Source of the DNA: Dyadobacter sp. CY312
Lineage (GTDB): Bacteria > Bacteroidota > Bacteroidia > Cytophagales > Spirosomataceae
Direction of reading: 5' to 3'
NCBI RefSeq assembly: GCF_021390535.1
Contig: NZ_JAJUXG010000033.1
Coordinates: 1-40,701 of the forward strand
DNA: 40,701 nucleotides
Below the pieces are notes generated by a model. That model was not told where the DNA came from, made no database searches, and saw nothing but the letters and a program-made list of their open reading frames with translations. Positions 7,848 to 14,811 of this stretch are shown piece by piece. Positions within the stretch are counted from its first letter, which is position 1; every line of letters starts with the position of its first letter. Both the position numbers and the translations under genes were made by a program.

Positions 7848-8560
7848 TGGATAAGTGATTTTAGGGTGAGTTTTGTTTTAATCAAAGCACCTGATGGAAA
7901 AGCCTTTTCTGTTTGCATTTGCTTTTGCCATAACTGAACGATATTACCCTTTACAGGATTGTGGGATTCTATGAGGTGACTGAAATAGCTACGAAAGAAA
8001 TACTGCTGCCAGCTTTCTATAAAATTTTCAAGCGAAACGGATTCGCCTATTTGTACATCTACCGTACCCATGCATACTTTACCGCTTTTGTAAAGGTTGA
8101 AAAATGGAGCATGATACAATGGCGTCTGCAAATCAGGCTTAACATCTGATTTAAGCGCATAAACACAAAGCTCCGTTTTGGTTGCTTTCCAAACCAACGA
8201 AGGAATACAAGCTTTTCTGTTTGGAATGTTTAAATCCGCAACGAAAAATAAATCCAACATCTGCGGCAGGCTATACCAGATTACACAACCCTGCTGCGAA
8301 GGGTCGAGATATAGGACGGTATCGGGTATCAGTCCTTTGGGTTTTAGAAAGGATTTTTGCATTGCCTTCGAGGTATCAAGAGCCTTTGCCAGAGCAGTGC
8401 TTTCTTCGACAGACAGTGGATGCAGGTTTATTGGACTTCCGTCTTCGCCTATGTCAAAGGATTCAACATAACAGTCGCTTGTGTCCTTGCGGTTTCTGTA
8501 AATGACAAACCCTGATTCGGGCAGATATACATCATCAAATAATGCGGTGATATTTTCCAT
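7844..8560 (-). CDS. PRTRC system protein B
   Basis: 238 residues. The recognisable core is the C-terminal half: IPSLVWKATKTELCVYALKS, TPLYHAPFFNLYKSGKVCMGTVDV and FIESWQQYFFRSYFSHL, the usual signature of PRTRC protein B. Its biochemical role is not established; the cassette as a whole occurs on plasmids and integrated elements. Its ATG overlaps the stop of the upstream gene by one base (TAATG) and its stop overlaps the ThiF start (ATGA), so translation of the three is coupled. Confidence 0.87.
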   Translation of the reverse strand: MENITALFDDVYLPESGFVIYRNRKDTSDCYVESFDIGEDGSPINLHPLSVEESTALAKALDTSKAMQKSFLKPKGLIPDTVLYLDPSQQGCVIWYSLPQMLDLFFVADLNIPNRKACIPSLVWKATKTELCVYALKSDVKPDLQTPLYHAPFFNLYKSGKVCMGTVDVQIGESVSLENFIESWQQYFFRSYFSHLIESHNPVKGNIVQLWQKQMQTEKAFPSGALIKTKLTLKSLIQ

Positions 8561-9651
8561 TAGAGTATTTTTAAAAGGTCACACAAATCATCAAGTAGCG
8601 AGAACAACTTTTGCGGAAAGTCAAGATTCATGTCAATGTTATTTTGGGGCTTGTCAAAAAGCTGCACTGCAAAAGGATTATCCATGATACTGCATTCCTG
8701 TAACTCTGCATTGATACCGTTAAACAAATCATGGGCTATGGTGCTATCTAAATCATAGATGAATGAAAGGTATTGATAAGCAGTAACACGTTCTTCTGTT
8801 TCAAGCGAATCAAGTCCTGCTTCGATGTAATCGAAAACCGAATGATTCGGAAAGTCACAATTCAGTTTATAAAATTCCGCTGCAAGGCTTCTAAACTCAG
8901 CTTCGGATTCATTGTTAGGGATAAAATTCTTCAACCGATTTTCAAATGCAACAAGATGGCAGGGATTTGAAAGCTTGCGCTGCAATGACTTTCCTGCACG
9001 CAGCATAAGATAAAACTCCTGCTTTAAGTCCTCCCAATCCTGCTGCTCTATGTCTTCGTCCGTACTGTACCATTCGTAAACCATTTCATATTGGTAGCAG
9101 AGATAACTTTGCTGTTGTGTGTACATCGGGATTTCGACAATCTGAAAAAGGTAGGCGAATACCGACTGTAATAATTCAGATTTCTGTGCTCCTTTTTTGT
9201 CTTGCATTATGTCCCAGAGCTTATATACAGGAATATAGTAAAGAGTCTGCCCGACTGAGTATTCCTTGTAGGTTGCAAGTGTTGCACTATGCGTACTATC
9301 TTTAATAATCGCGAGGCTTGTATCCTTGTAGTGTCCTACTAAATGCTGCGCTGCATGTTTATAAGCGTTCGAAATGTTACAGGGATAAACAGCATTGCTT
9401 TTTGCAAGTGGTTCAAACTGATACAGGATTGCAAGGTTTTCAAGCGAATCAAAGAACTCCTTTTCTACTGCTCTTCTGTTTTCCAGTTCCTGATAACATG
9501 TAGCGCGGAGAGGTAAAAACTTTGTCCTTAAAAAACCATCGGCAGCATTTCGGGCGGTACGCTTCGGGGTTTTCTCCGTATGGCCTGGGCTGCGTCTGGC
9601 AAACTGTTTATTTTGTCTGCCAGTGCGGCAAGGTTGCGGTTGATGGACCAT
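8560..9651 (-). CDS. PRTRC-locus protein, candidate protein F (main reading frame)
   Basis: The frame gives up to 363 residues, but the first 40 codons (9532-9651) read as Pro/Arg/Gln-rich nonsense and overlap a better-looking frame at 9528-9707. The believable protein begins at LRTKFLPLRATCYQ. Its body is helical, rich in Tyr, Gln and acidic residues, with no catalytic motif that I recognise (for example YTQQQSYLCYQYEMVYEWYS). Position between proteins C and B and its length suggest PRTRC protein F. Joining the 59-codon upstream frame by a -1 shift at the A6/T6 run (9530-9535) would give about 382 residues. Whether the shift is programmed, a mutation or a sequencing error cannot be decided here. 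Confidence 0.6.
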   Translation of the reverse strand: MVHQPQPCRTGRQNKQFARRSPGHTEKTPKRTARNAADGFLRTKFLPLRATCYQELENRRAVEKEFFDSLENLAILYQFEPLAKSNAVYPCNISNAYKHAAQHLVGHYKDTSLAIIKDSTHSATLATYKEYSVGQTLYYIPVYKLWDIMQDKKGAQKSELLQSVFAYLFQIVEIPMYTQQQSYLCYQYEMVYEWYSTDEDIEQQDWEDLKQEFYLMLRAGKSLQRKLSNPCHLVAFENRLKNFIPNNESEAEFRSLAAEFYKLNCDFPNHSVFDYIEAGLDSLETEERVTAYQYLSFIYDLDSTIAHDLFNGINAELQECSIMDNPFAVQLFDKPQNNIDMNLDFPQKLFSLLDDLCDLLKIL

Positions 9652-9707
9652 TGCTTGCTGTATTTTTCATTGAGAATGAACCTTGCGGTCTGTTGTTTTC
9701 TTTTCAT
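9528..9707 (-). CDS. 59-codon frame, likely the true N-terminus of the PRTRC F candidate
   Basis: Starting 12 bases after the PRTRC C stop, this frame encodes 59 residues that look like genuine protein (MKRKQQTARFILNEKYSKQW, then a helix LAALADKINSLPDAAQAIRR). It ends with M-V-F at a TAA that lies on a run of six T's on the coding strand. A slip of -1 on that run continues directly as ...M-V-F-L-R-T-K-F, the first convincing residues of the next frame. So this is either a separate small protein or, more likely, the N-terminal part of the next gene. Confidence 0.55.
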   Translation of the reverse strand: MKRKQQTARFILNEKYSKQWSINRNLAALADKINSLPDAAQAIRRKPRSVPPEMLPMVF

Positions 9708-9719
9708 CTGCTCGTTGTT

Positions 9720-9938
9720 TTATCCCTTTGTTCCCATGACAGATTCAAACCTGTACTGTACGCTGTCGTCCTTGATTTCAGGGGCGGACACTTTTGCAGT
9801 AACAAGTATGGGATAAGTGTTCGCATAAAAGTTCAGCACAGCCTGTGGGCTAAAACTTCTGTCGGGGTCTGCAAGGGTCAACTGTTGTCCCTTGTTCTCA
9901 AAAAGAAATATTCTTTCCAATTTGGTGGCTAGTAGCAT
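9720..9938 (-). CDS. PRTRC system protein C
   Basis: 72 residues, the normal size for this small protein. The signature LERIFLFENKGQQLTLADPDRSFSP followed by VLNFYANTYPILVTAKVSAPEI is typical of PRTRC protein C. The protein is compact and soluble; its small size next to an E1-like ThiF protein makes it a conceivable ubiquitin-like substrate, but it ends in MGTKG rather than a clear Gly-Gly, so this is speculation. It lies 12 bases downstream of the PRTRC E gene. Confidence 0.88.
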   Translation of the reverse strand: MLLATKLERIFLFENKGQQLTLADPDRSFSPQAVLNFYANTYPILVTAKVSAPEIKDDSVQYRFESVMGTKG

Positions 9939-9950
9939 GGCGTAAATGTT

Positions 9951-10472
9951 TTAAGATTGGAAAAGACTGGTTTGTTCAAATTGTGCGGACAGTTCACTTC
10001 TGAGTTTTCTTATGTCGTCAGCGTGTTCGGGGAATGTGGACGGGTCAGGCAATTTAACCCATGCCTCCCGAAATTTGCCCTCGGCTTCTAACGCTTCTGC
10101 TTTTTTAAGTGCAGCTTCATATTTTTTGTCCTTATCCGATTTGTGCTGTTCTGCTTTCTTTGCTTTGTCCTTTTCCATCTGTGATTGCAGGGCGGCAATT
10201 TCCTGTTGCTTTGCATAGGATTCCATATTTACGAAGAGCTGAGAAGTTACCTGTAAAGGGGCTTGTATATTGGGGAAGAAACCAGCGTTTAATTCTTCTG
10301 CTGTGCCTTTGAGTATTAAGGGCGGTATCAGATTTTTTGCATCGTCCACACAGGTTTCGTTATTAAGTAAAATTGAAACTGTGAGCGTGTTATCTTTTGT
10401 TTTAACAAAGGTCATTTTCAGCTCTCCCTGAATGTCAAGGGCTGCAATATGTTCAAAGAAATTAGTCTGCAT
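9951..10472 (-). CDS. PRTRC system protein E
   Basis: 173 residues. The N-terminal 80 residues form the conserved domain (FFEHIAALDIQGELKMTFVKTKDNTLTVSILLNN, PPLILKGTAEELNAGFFPNI). The middle is a strongly charged Lys/Glu/Ala helix that probably forms a coiled coil (residues about 90-135), and the end contains REAWVKLPDPSTFPE. This layout is that of PRTRC protein E. The function is unknown. It is the first of the recognisable PRTRC genes in the operon. Confidence 0.86.
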   Translation of the reverse strand: MQTNFFEHIAALDIQGELKMTFVKTKDNTLTVSILLNNETCVDDAKNLIPPLILKGTAEELNAGFFPNIQAPLQVTSQLFVNMESYAKQQEIAALQSQMEKDKAKKAEQHKSDKDKKYEAALKKAEALEAEGKFREAWVKLPDPSTFPEHADDIRKLRSELSAQFEQTSLFQS

Positions 10473-10507
10473 TGTATTTGAAATTTGATGGTTAGAAAAT
10501 TGGCTTG

Positions 10508-10765
10508 TTAAATTTTGCTATGGTTGTAGCATTCGACAAGCAGGAGCAATAAGCCTGACAGTATCATCATAAGTGAAACAATACCTGCCACCCACTCGAT
10601 AAAGGTTAGTATCAGCGCAGTCCAGTAGCTGCGGAAATGCTGCATACCTCCAACACCACGGCGGTCAAACCTACGCTTGCCAATGAGGAGGCGAACAAAC
10701 AAGCCTGTGAGTAGTAAAACAAACCCGACTACCTGTACGGTGGAAAATCCTATGATTGTATTCAT
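10508..10765 (-). CDS. Small membrane protein of the PRTRC operon
   Basis: 85 residues with two clear membrane spans: VQVVGFVLLLTGLFVRLLIG near the start and LTFIEWVAGIVSLMMILSGLLLLLV near the end. A basic, Gly-containing loop (KRRFDRRGVGG) between them should face the cytoplasm. No known family is recognised from sequence; similar small proteins near PRTRC genes are sometimes labelled as transporter permeases, for which I see no support. Close spacing to both neighbours places it in the operon. Confidence 0.65.
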   Translation of the reverse strand: MNTIIGFSTVQVVGFVLLLTGLFVRLLIGKRRFDRRGVGGMQHFRSYWTALILTFIEWVAGIVSLMMILSGLLLLLVECYNHSKI

Positions 10766-10791
10766 GAGTAAGTAAAGATTGAGTTAGAAAA

Positions 10792-11244
10792 TTAAATGCG
10801 CCAAAGTGCTTCCAAGTCATAACCTGCTTCAATGAAGAGGTCATTCAAATACTGCTGCACAACTCCGATTCCGTAATTTTTAGAAAGACTTTTATCTATA
10901 TACCGACATCGGGTTTTTATCAGCCATTTGCATACAGCTACTGCATCCCGAGCTTCATCGCTCGTATTGTCGCCCGATAGTTTAAATGAAAAGTTGCCTA
11001 CATGATACCAAAAGAAGTTTTCATGCAGCGTCTGTGTTGTAATGGGACGCTGCCAATGTGGAAGCTGCTTTTTGCCCTCCGGGTGTTCATTAATGTAATC
11101 GCACTGCTCTTGCAGGTATTTCCATGTATTGAATTTCATGGAAGTGTTTGCCCCAAATCTATCAGCAAGTTCTTTGTTGAGTACATCAATCCACTGATCG
11201 TAGATGTACAGCTTTTTTAAAACAACGGTCATGTAACGTCCCAT
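10792..11244 (-). CDS. Unknown protein of the PRTRC operon
   Basis: 150 residues, or 146 from the second ATG (MTVVLKKLYIYDQWIDVLNK). It is soluble, rich in aromatic residues and Trp (KYLQEQCDYINEHPEGKKQLPHWQRPITTQTLHENFFWYHVGNFSFKL). No catalytic or binding motif is recognised. It follows the 125-residue unknown gene after 12 bases and precedes the small membrane protein by 26 bases, so it belongs to the same transcript. The function is not known. Confidence 0.65.
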   Translation of the reverse strand: MGRYMTVVLKKLYIYDQWIDVLNKELADRFGANTSMKFNTWKYLQEQCDYINEHPEGKKQLPHWQRPITTQTLHENFFWYHVGNFSFKLSGDNTSDEARDAVAVCKWLIKTRCRYIDKSLSKNYGIGVVQQYLNDLFIEAGYDLEALWRI

Positions 11245-11256
11245 GAGGTAATGTGT

Positions 11257-11634
11257 TTACGGGTTAAAGAAAAGATCAACTGCATTGGTAAACTTGCTGT
11301 CGGGGTGTCTTCTTACTGCGGTATAGGTCACCACACAATGAATGCTGAACAATGCTGTATATCCGCTGAATAAAAAGGATGCAAAGCAGCCGTGCTGGCT
11401 AATGATTTTGTGTCTATTTTTTTCAATTTGCTTTTGTACATCTGCTGCCAGATAAAGCCAACTGTCGAAGGTGACAAACCCGTTGTCCCATGACCTGCGC
11501 CCGCTTTCCTGTTCTTCCTGTACGGTATGGCACATACCTTCTATAAAATTTATAAGGTCTTCTATATGCTGTGGGAAAAGGCGGTGCAACAGTTTTGCTT
11601 TGTCACTGTTTGTTAGTTCCTGAAAATTTTTCAT
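11257..11634 (-). CDS. Unknown protein of the PRTRC operon
   Basis: 125 residues from the preferred start at 11634 (MKNFQELTNSDKAKLLHRLF). The frame is open up to 11739, but those extra 35 codons would overlap the DUF932 gene and a hairpin, so the shorter protein is preferred. It contains a helical, acidic first half (IEDLINFIEGMCHTVQEEQES) and a hydrophobic stretch with two cysteines (HGCFASFLFSGYTALFSIHCVV) that could be a buried sheet or a membrane-touching segment. No known function. Confidence 0.62.
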   Translation of the reverse strand: MKNFQELTNSDKAKLLHRLFPQHIEDLINFIEGMCHTVQEEQESGRRSWDNGFVTFDSWLYLAADVQKQIEKNRHKIISQHGCFASFLFSGYTALFSIHCVVTYTAVRRHPDSKFTNAVDLFFNP

Positions 11635-11649
11635 ACCTGTGGGGATTGT

Positions 11650-11672
11650 GACCGCAGCGGTTTGCTGCGGTC
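11650..11672 (-). terminator. Hairpin between DUF932 gene and the next operon gene
   Basis: GACCGCAGC (11650-11658) and GCTGCGGTC (11664-11672) form a perfect 9-bp GC-rich stem with a 5-base loop, 17 bases after the DUF932 stop. No T-run follows on the minus strand, so it is more likely an mRNA processing or stability element, or a partial terminator that lowers expression of the downstream PRTRC genes. Confidence 0.5.
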
Positions 11673-11689
11673 TTGTGAGGAAATTAATC

Positions 11690-12757
11690 TTAGCAGAGAC
11701 TGTCAGCCCCATATTTTGCAAAGTCGTTGCAGAGTTCAAAAGCCTTTTGGGTGCGAATTGCGCCAGTTCCTCCCATGAGGATAGATTTTACTTTGGCTTC
11801 TTCGTTTTTGTAGTTCCGCACATTTTGAAAATAGCCGGTCACCGCATTGAAGGCCCCAAAGACAGTACCCTTTGTGGTTTCAAGTTGCTGTGTATCGTTG
11901 AGCATAGCGTAGGAAAAAGCGTCTTCGCACTGGTTTTTGAAAACGGTTGAAAATTCATCTACTTTGCCGTCCTTGATTTGTCCGAGTGTTTCGGCATTGG
12001 ATGCAAGCGCCATCTGAATGAGCTTACGAACTTCCTTATCTGTGATGCGGACTTTTGCCCACTGATTAAAGATGCCCTCCATTTCAATGCTCAGATTGTT
12101 GGCAAGCCCCATGACTTTGTGCGCCTGTTCCAAGCGTAATTTTGCATTTACGGTGTGCCTTATACGCACAACATTTGTCATGTTGCGAAGCGCAGCACCA
12201 AGCGTATTTGCACAAACAATTCTTATTGGGGTAAATGCAGCGGTAATGCTTCCGCTGCCATCGTGTGAGGTTGTGAGGAATAAGTATTTTTCAATTAAAT
12301 CGTCACTGCCCACTTTGATATAGTCGGGTAGTTTCGCAGTTATGAAAATGCGTTCACCCTTTCCAAGCGAACCAGCTGTTTCATATAAAACTCCGTCACC
12401 ACCGCCTACAATGCTATCAAAGAATGAAAAGGCTTCCCGGTTTTGCAGTACCTGATAGTCCTTACCCACTACACCCAAAGGCATGCCGTTGTCGGTACGG
12501 ACGGTGGCAAAAAAATCAGGAACTTCAACATGATCTAACAGGATATCCTTATTTACAGGACTGTTGAAATAATCGCGGTCGTTATGGATAAACAATTTTT
12601 GTTTTACCACCTCGTAATCGAGTCCTGCATGCTGAATGGCTTCGGCTGATGTCGGATAGGAAGAAACGATTTGTCCTAACCCGTGCCATGCTTTTTCCTT
12701 TACGGAAAAGAAAGAATGTTTGCCTGTTACTTCGTCATAAAAAAGATTGTGTGCCAT
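11690..12757 (-). CDS. DUF932 (phage/plasmid-like) protein
   Basis: 355 residues. The N-terminal stretch KEKAWHGLGQIV is the hallmark of DUF932/TIGR03299 proteins, and later segments (VGKDYQVLQNREAFSFFDSIVGGGDGVLYETAGSL, ITAKLPDYIKVG, TSHDGSGSITAAFTPIRIVCANTL) agree. These proteins are widespread on phages, plasmids and integrated elements and are single-copy there; their function is unknown, with a link to DNA replication or repair often suspected. The gene lies between ssb and the PRTRC genes, which supports an element-borne DNA-maintenance operon. Confidence 0.88.
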   Translation of the reverse strand: MAHNLFYDEVTGKHSFFSVKEKAWHGLGQIVSSYPTSAEAIQHAGLDYEVVKQKLFIHNDRDYFNSPVNKDILLDHVEVPDFFATVRTDNGMPLGVVGKDYQVLQNREAFSFFDSIVGGGDGVLYETAGSLGKGERIFITAKLPDYIKVGSDDLIEKYLFLTTSHDGSGSITAAFTPIRIVCANTLGAALRNMTNVVRIRHTVNAKLRLEQAHKVMGLANNLSIEMEGIFNQWAKVRITDKEVRKLIQMALASNAETLGQIKDGKVDEFSTVFKNQCEDAFSYAMLNDTQQLETTKGTVFGAFNAVTGYFQNVRNYKNEEAKVKSILMGGTGAIRTQKAFELCNDFAKYGADSLC

Positions 12758-12808
12758 GATTGAAAAATGTTTGATGGTTAAAAAAATGATGGAGAAAAAT
12801 TGAAGATT

Positions 12809-13198
12809 TTAGAATGGCAGGTCGTCGTTTTTGTCCTGCGTTGGTGCATGTCCGTTACTGGCTTGTGGGGTTTGCTCTGCTGTACTTCTTTTACCACCGC
12901 CCAATATTTTGATATTGGAGGTATGGAACTGAAGGGATGCTTTGGGCTGTCCGTCTGAGCCTTGCCATGCGTTGGTGCTGATACGTCCAAATATCTGAAC
13001 GAGCGTGCCTTTGGTTAGTACCTTCGCTATACCCGAACCTATCCAATAAGAGCACCGGATAAACTCTGTTGTTTCCCTCTTTTCACCTGATTTGGTCTGA
13101 TAACGGTCATTGACTGCTATATTGAAATTGACAACCTGTTTGTCTGATTTCGTAGTAGCTACTACTGCATCTGCTGTGATTCGACCTGTGATTTCCAT
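12809..13198 (-). CDS. ssb: Single-stranded DNA-binding protein
   Basis: 129 residues. The OB-fold core is clear: GRITADAVVATTKSDKQVVNFNIAVNDRY, then TEFIRCSYWIGSGIAKVLTKGTLVQIFGRI. The tail is flexible and ends in the acidic tip DDLPF, the motif by which SSB recruits replication and repair proteins. It is short for a chromosomal Bacteroidota SSB and its companions (DUF932, PRTRC) are element-type genes, so it is probably an accessory copy rather than the housekeeping one. It is the first or second gene of the PRTRC operon. Confidence 0.9.
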   Translation of the reverse strand: MEITGRITADAVVATTKSDKQVVNFNIAVNDRYQTKSGEKRETTEFIRCSYWIGSGIAKVLTKGTLVQIFGRISTNAWQGSDGQPKASLQFHTSNIKILGGGKRSTAEQTPQASNGHAPTQDKNDDLPF

Positions 13199-13222
13199 AA
13201 CTGTTTTTTTTAATTGTAAAAT

Positions 13223-13444
13223 TTATTGAAGCTGTTTACTGGTAGCTGGGTCGATATTTGTCTGGCTGTTTTCATTCTCTTTCCGATTTTTTTGTAGGAA
13301 AATGAAGAATGCAACCGCCTTGACGGCAAGGGAACCGTGGAATAGCGGACCGCAGGGAGCATATGCCGCGAAAGTCCCTTGCAGGCAAATGGGCGGCTGC
13401 ATTATTTTTCGGAGAAATAAAACGGGAAGGAAAACAGCCCGCAT
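13223..13444 (-). CDS. Possible small leader protein at the head of the PRTRC operon
   Basis: A 73-codon frame ending 24 bases before ssb. The C-terminal half (SLAVKAVAFFIFLQKNRKEN, then ENSQTNIDPATSKQLQ) looks like one short membrane span followed by a polar tail, which is protein-like; the N-terminal half is Cys/Pro-rich and less convincing. A competing plus-strand frame over the same DNA looks worse. The DNA also holds an inverted repeat (13326-13382), so the region could instead be an untranslated leader or regulatory site. Confidence 0.35.
   Translation of the reverse strand: MRAVFLPVLFLRKIMQPPICLQGTFAAYAPCGPLFHGSLAVKAVAFFIFLQKNRKENENSQTNIDPATSKQLQ
13326..13382. repeat. Inverted repeat upstream of the PRTRC operon
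   Basis: GCAAGGGA (13326-13333) is repeated in reverse complement as TCCCTTGC (13375-13382), with 41 bases between that contain the palindrome GCATATGC. It lies about 130-190 bases upstream of ssb on the coding strand. It may be an operator or a folded leader. Confidence 0.35.
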
Positions 13445-13489
13445 ACAAGCGGCAGCAATAAGCAGCTGTTTAAAGGTTACATGAGATAA

Positions 13490-14635
13490 ATGGTCTTAGC
13501 AAACTCAATGCATTACATAAGGTGGCTAGGAATTTGTAAATATATTTTTACATTTATCATATATTGCTATTATTTACCTTCATCATCAAACATCGTGGAA
13601 AAAGAAATTACAGCTATCAGCCAGACTACTATTGTAATCGGCCCATCAGATCTTTTAGCACAATACAGGAATTCATTACAATCGCGTTTTGATGGAATGC
13701 CTGTGTCGGTTGGCGGGTATTATGTACCGAGTATTGGCGACGGACTTAAAGGGTTTCATTATGACGGGCTGATTGATGAGAACCGCAAAGAAAAACTGGT
13801 CATCGTCATAAGCTCTGAACAAAGAGCCAAGTTAAAAAAGGACGGGTTTTATACTTTTATTGGCACGCTGGAAAAAGGGTCGATGACTAATGATGGCCAG
13901 CTTCGGTTACGAATGAGGGTTTTGGAATTAATAGGCCATGATAAAACAAAACGCCAGTTCTCGGCAGCCAACTACGATTTATTCAAGGAGAGGATAGACA
14001 GAGGCTTTATGAACATAACAAATCTGCTTGTCAAAAAACTCTCAAAAAACGAACGGCCGGACATTGTCATCATAAAAGGTAGTGGGTCTATAGTTGATCA
14101 TGATTTCGCCGATGCTTTGGGCGAAGCGGACCGCAAATACGACATTTCATGGATAACACCGAATTTGATGTCGGAAAAGGAAATCATCGACGCGGTTTAC
14201 AAGATTGATAAGCAGAAGTGCTCGTTGCTGGTTTTCATGCGAGGTGGTGGAACCGGCCTTGAAATATTTGATAGCATGGAGCTGGGTGAAAAGGTGCTGG
14301 AAAGCGGCTTACACTTTATAACAGCCATTGGTCACAAGGTTGAGGAGCCTCTGCTGGCAAAGCTATCTGACCGTGCCTTTCCCACGCCGACTCATTTTGG
14401 TAAGTTCCTGAATGAATTAGTTCAGGACATTCGAAAATACCAGAAAGAACTTGACGATAAAAAATTATCGCTTGCACTTACGCGCAATGAGCTAGAAGCA
14501 AGGGAGGAGGAAATAGTTACGATGCGTAAAAGTATGGCGCAACAACAAACCAAAAACCAACACTATGTGAAGACGCTGCTTCTAACCATAGCAGGTGTGG
14601 TGCTTCTTCTGATAGTTGCTTTATGGTTAAAATAA
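13490..14635 (+). CDS. Membrane-anchored exonuclease VII large-subunit (XseA)-like protein
   Basis: 381 residues from the ATG. A GTG at 13595, giving 346 residues, is a fair alternative because the first 35 codons are AT-rich and promoter-like. After an OB-fold-like part (FYTFIGTLEKGSMTNDGQLRLRMRVLEL) comes a domain with XseA landmarks: PDIVIIKGSGSIVDHDF, LLVFMRGGGTGLEIFD, FITAIGHKVEEPLL and FPTPTHFGKFLNEL. The RGGG loop and the histidine of G-H-x-x-D/E are kept. The protein then has a coiled coil (RKYQKELDDKKLSLALTRNE...) and ends in one membrane span (VKTLLLTIAGVVLLLIVALWLK). A tail anchor is not known for ordinary XseA, and no small XseB subunit follows. It stands alone next to an accessory operon and may be a nuclease with a defence or DNA-uptake role; this is inference. 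Confidence 0.68.
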   Translation: MVLANSMHYIRWLGICKYIFTFIIYCYYLPSSSNIVEKEITAISQTTIVIGPSDLLAQYRNSLQSRFDGMPVSVGGYYVPSIGDGLKGFHYDGLIDENRKEKLVIVISSEQRAKLKKDGFYTFIGTLEKGSMTNDGQLRLRMRVLELIGHDKTKRQFSAANYDLFKERIDRGFMNITNLLVKKLSKNERPDIVIIKGSGSIVDHDFADALGEADRKYDISWITPNLMSEKEIIDAVYKIDKQKCSLLVFMRGGGTGLEIFDSMELGEKVLESGLHFITAIGHKVEEPLLAKLSDRAFPTPTHFGKFLNELVQDIRKYQKELDDKKLSLALTRNELEAREEEIVTMRKSMAQQQTKNQHYVKTLLLTIAGVVLLLIVALWLK

Positions 14636-14694
14636 AATTACGTTGGCAAACTTCAAAAAAATCCGGTGACCTCAGTTTCCTATTTACGTCAAAT

Positions 14695-14722
14695 AACCCT
14701 ACACTACAAGTAGTGGAGGGTT
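14695..14722 (+). terminator. Hairpin after the XseA-like gene
   Basis: AACCCT-a-CACTAC (14695-14707) pairs with GTAGTG-g-AGGGTT (14710-14722): 12 base pairs with one mismatch and a 2-base loop, 60 bases after the stop. A short T-stretch follows (14721-14723). Likely a weak terminator or mRNA 3' end. Confidence 0.45.
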
Positions 14723-14811
14723 TACGTGGAAAAACAGCCTGGATCTCCCGGGCCGTTTTTTTTGTATTCAAGACCCTTGATAAATCAGGCTGGTTACCGG
14801 TAAATTAAAAT

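Noticed and set aside
9532..9651. N-terminal 40 codons of the long PRTRC F frame
   Set aside because: Composition is Pro/Arg/Gln-rich and typical of a shifted frame; the overlapping 59-codon frame looks like real protein and has a normal position after PRTRC C.
13302..13484. Plus-strand 60-codon frame upstream of the XseA-like gene
   Set aside because: Low-complexity Ala/Arg-rich translation without start signals; overlaps a slightly better minus-strand frame and an inverted repeat.
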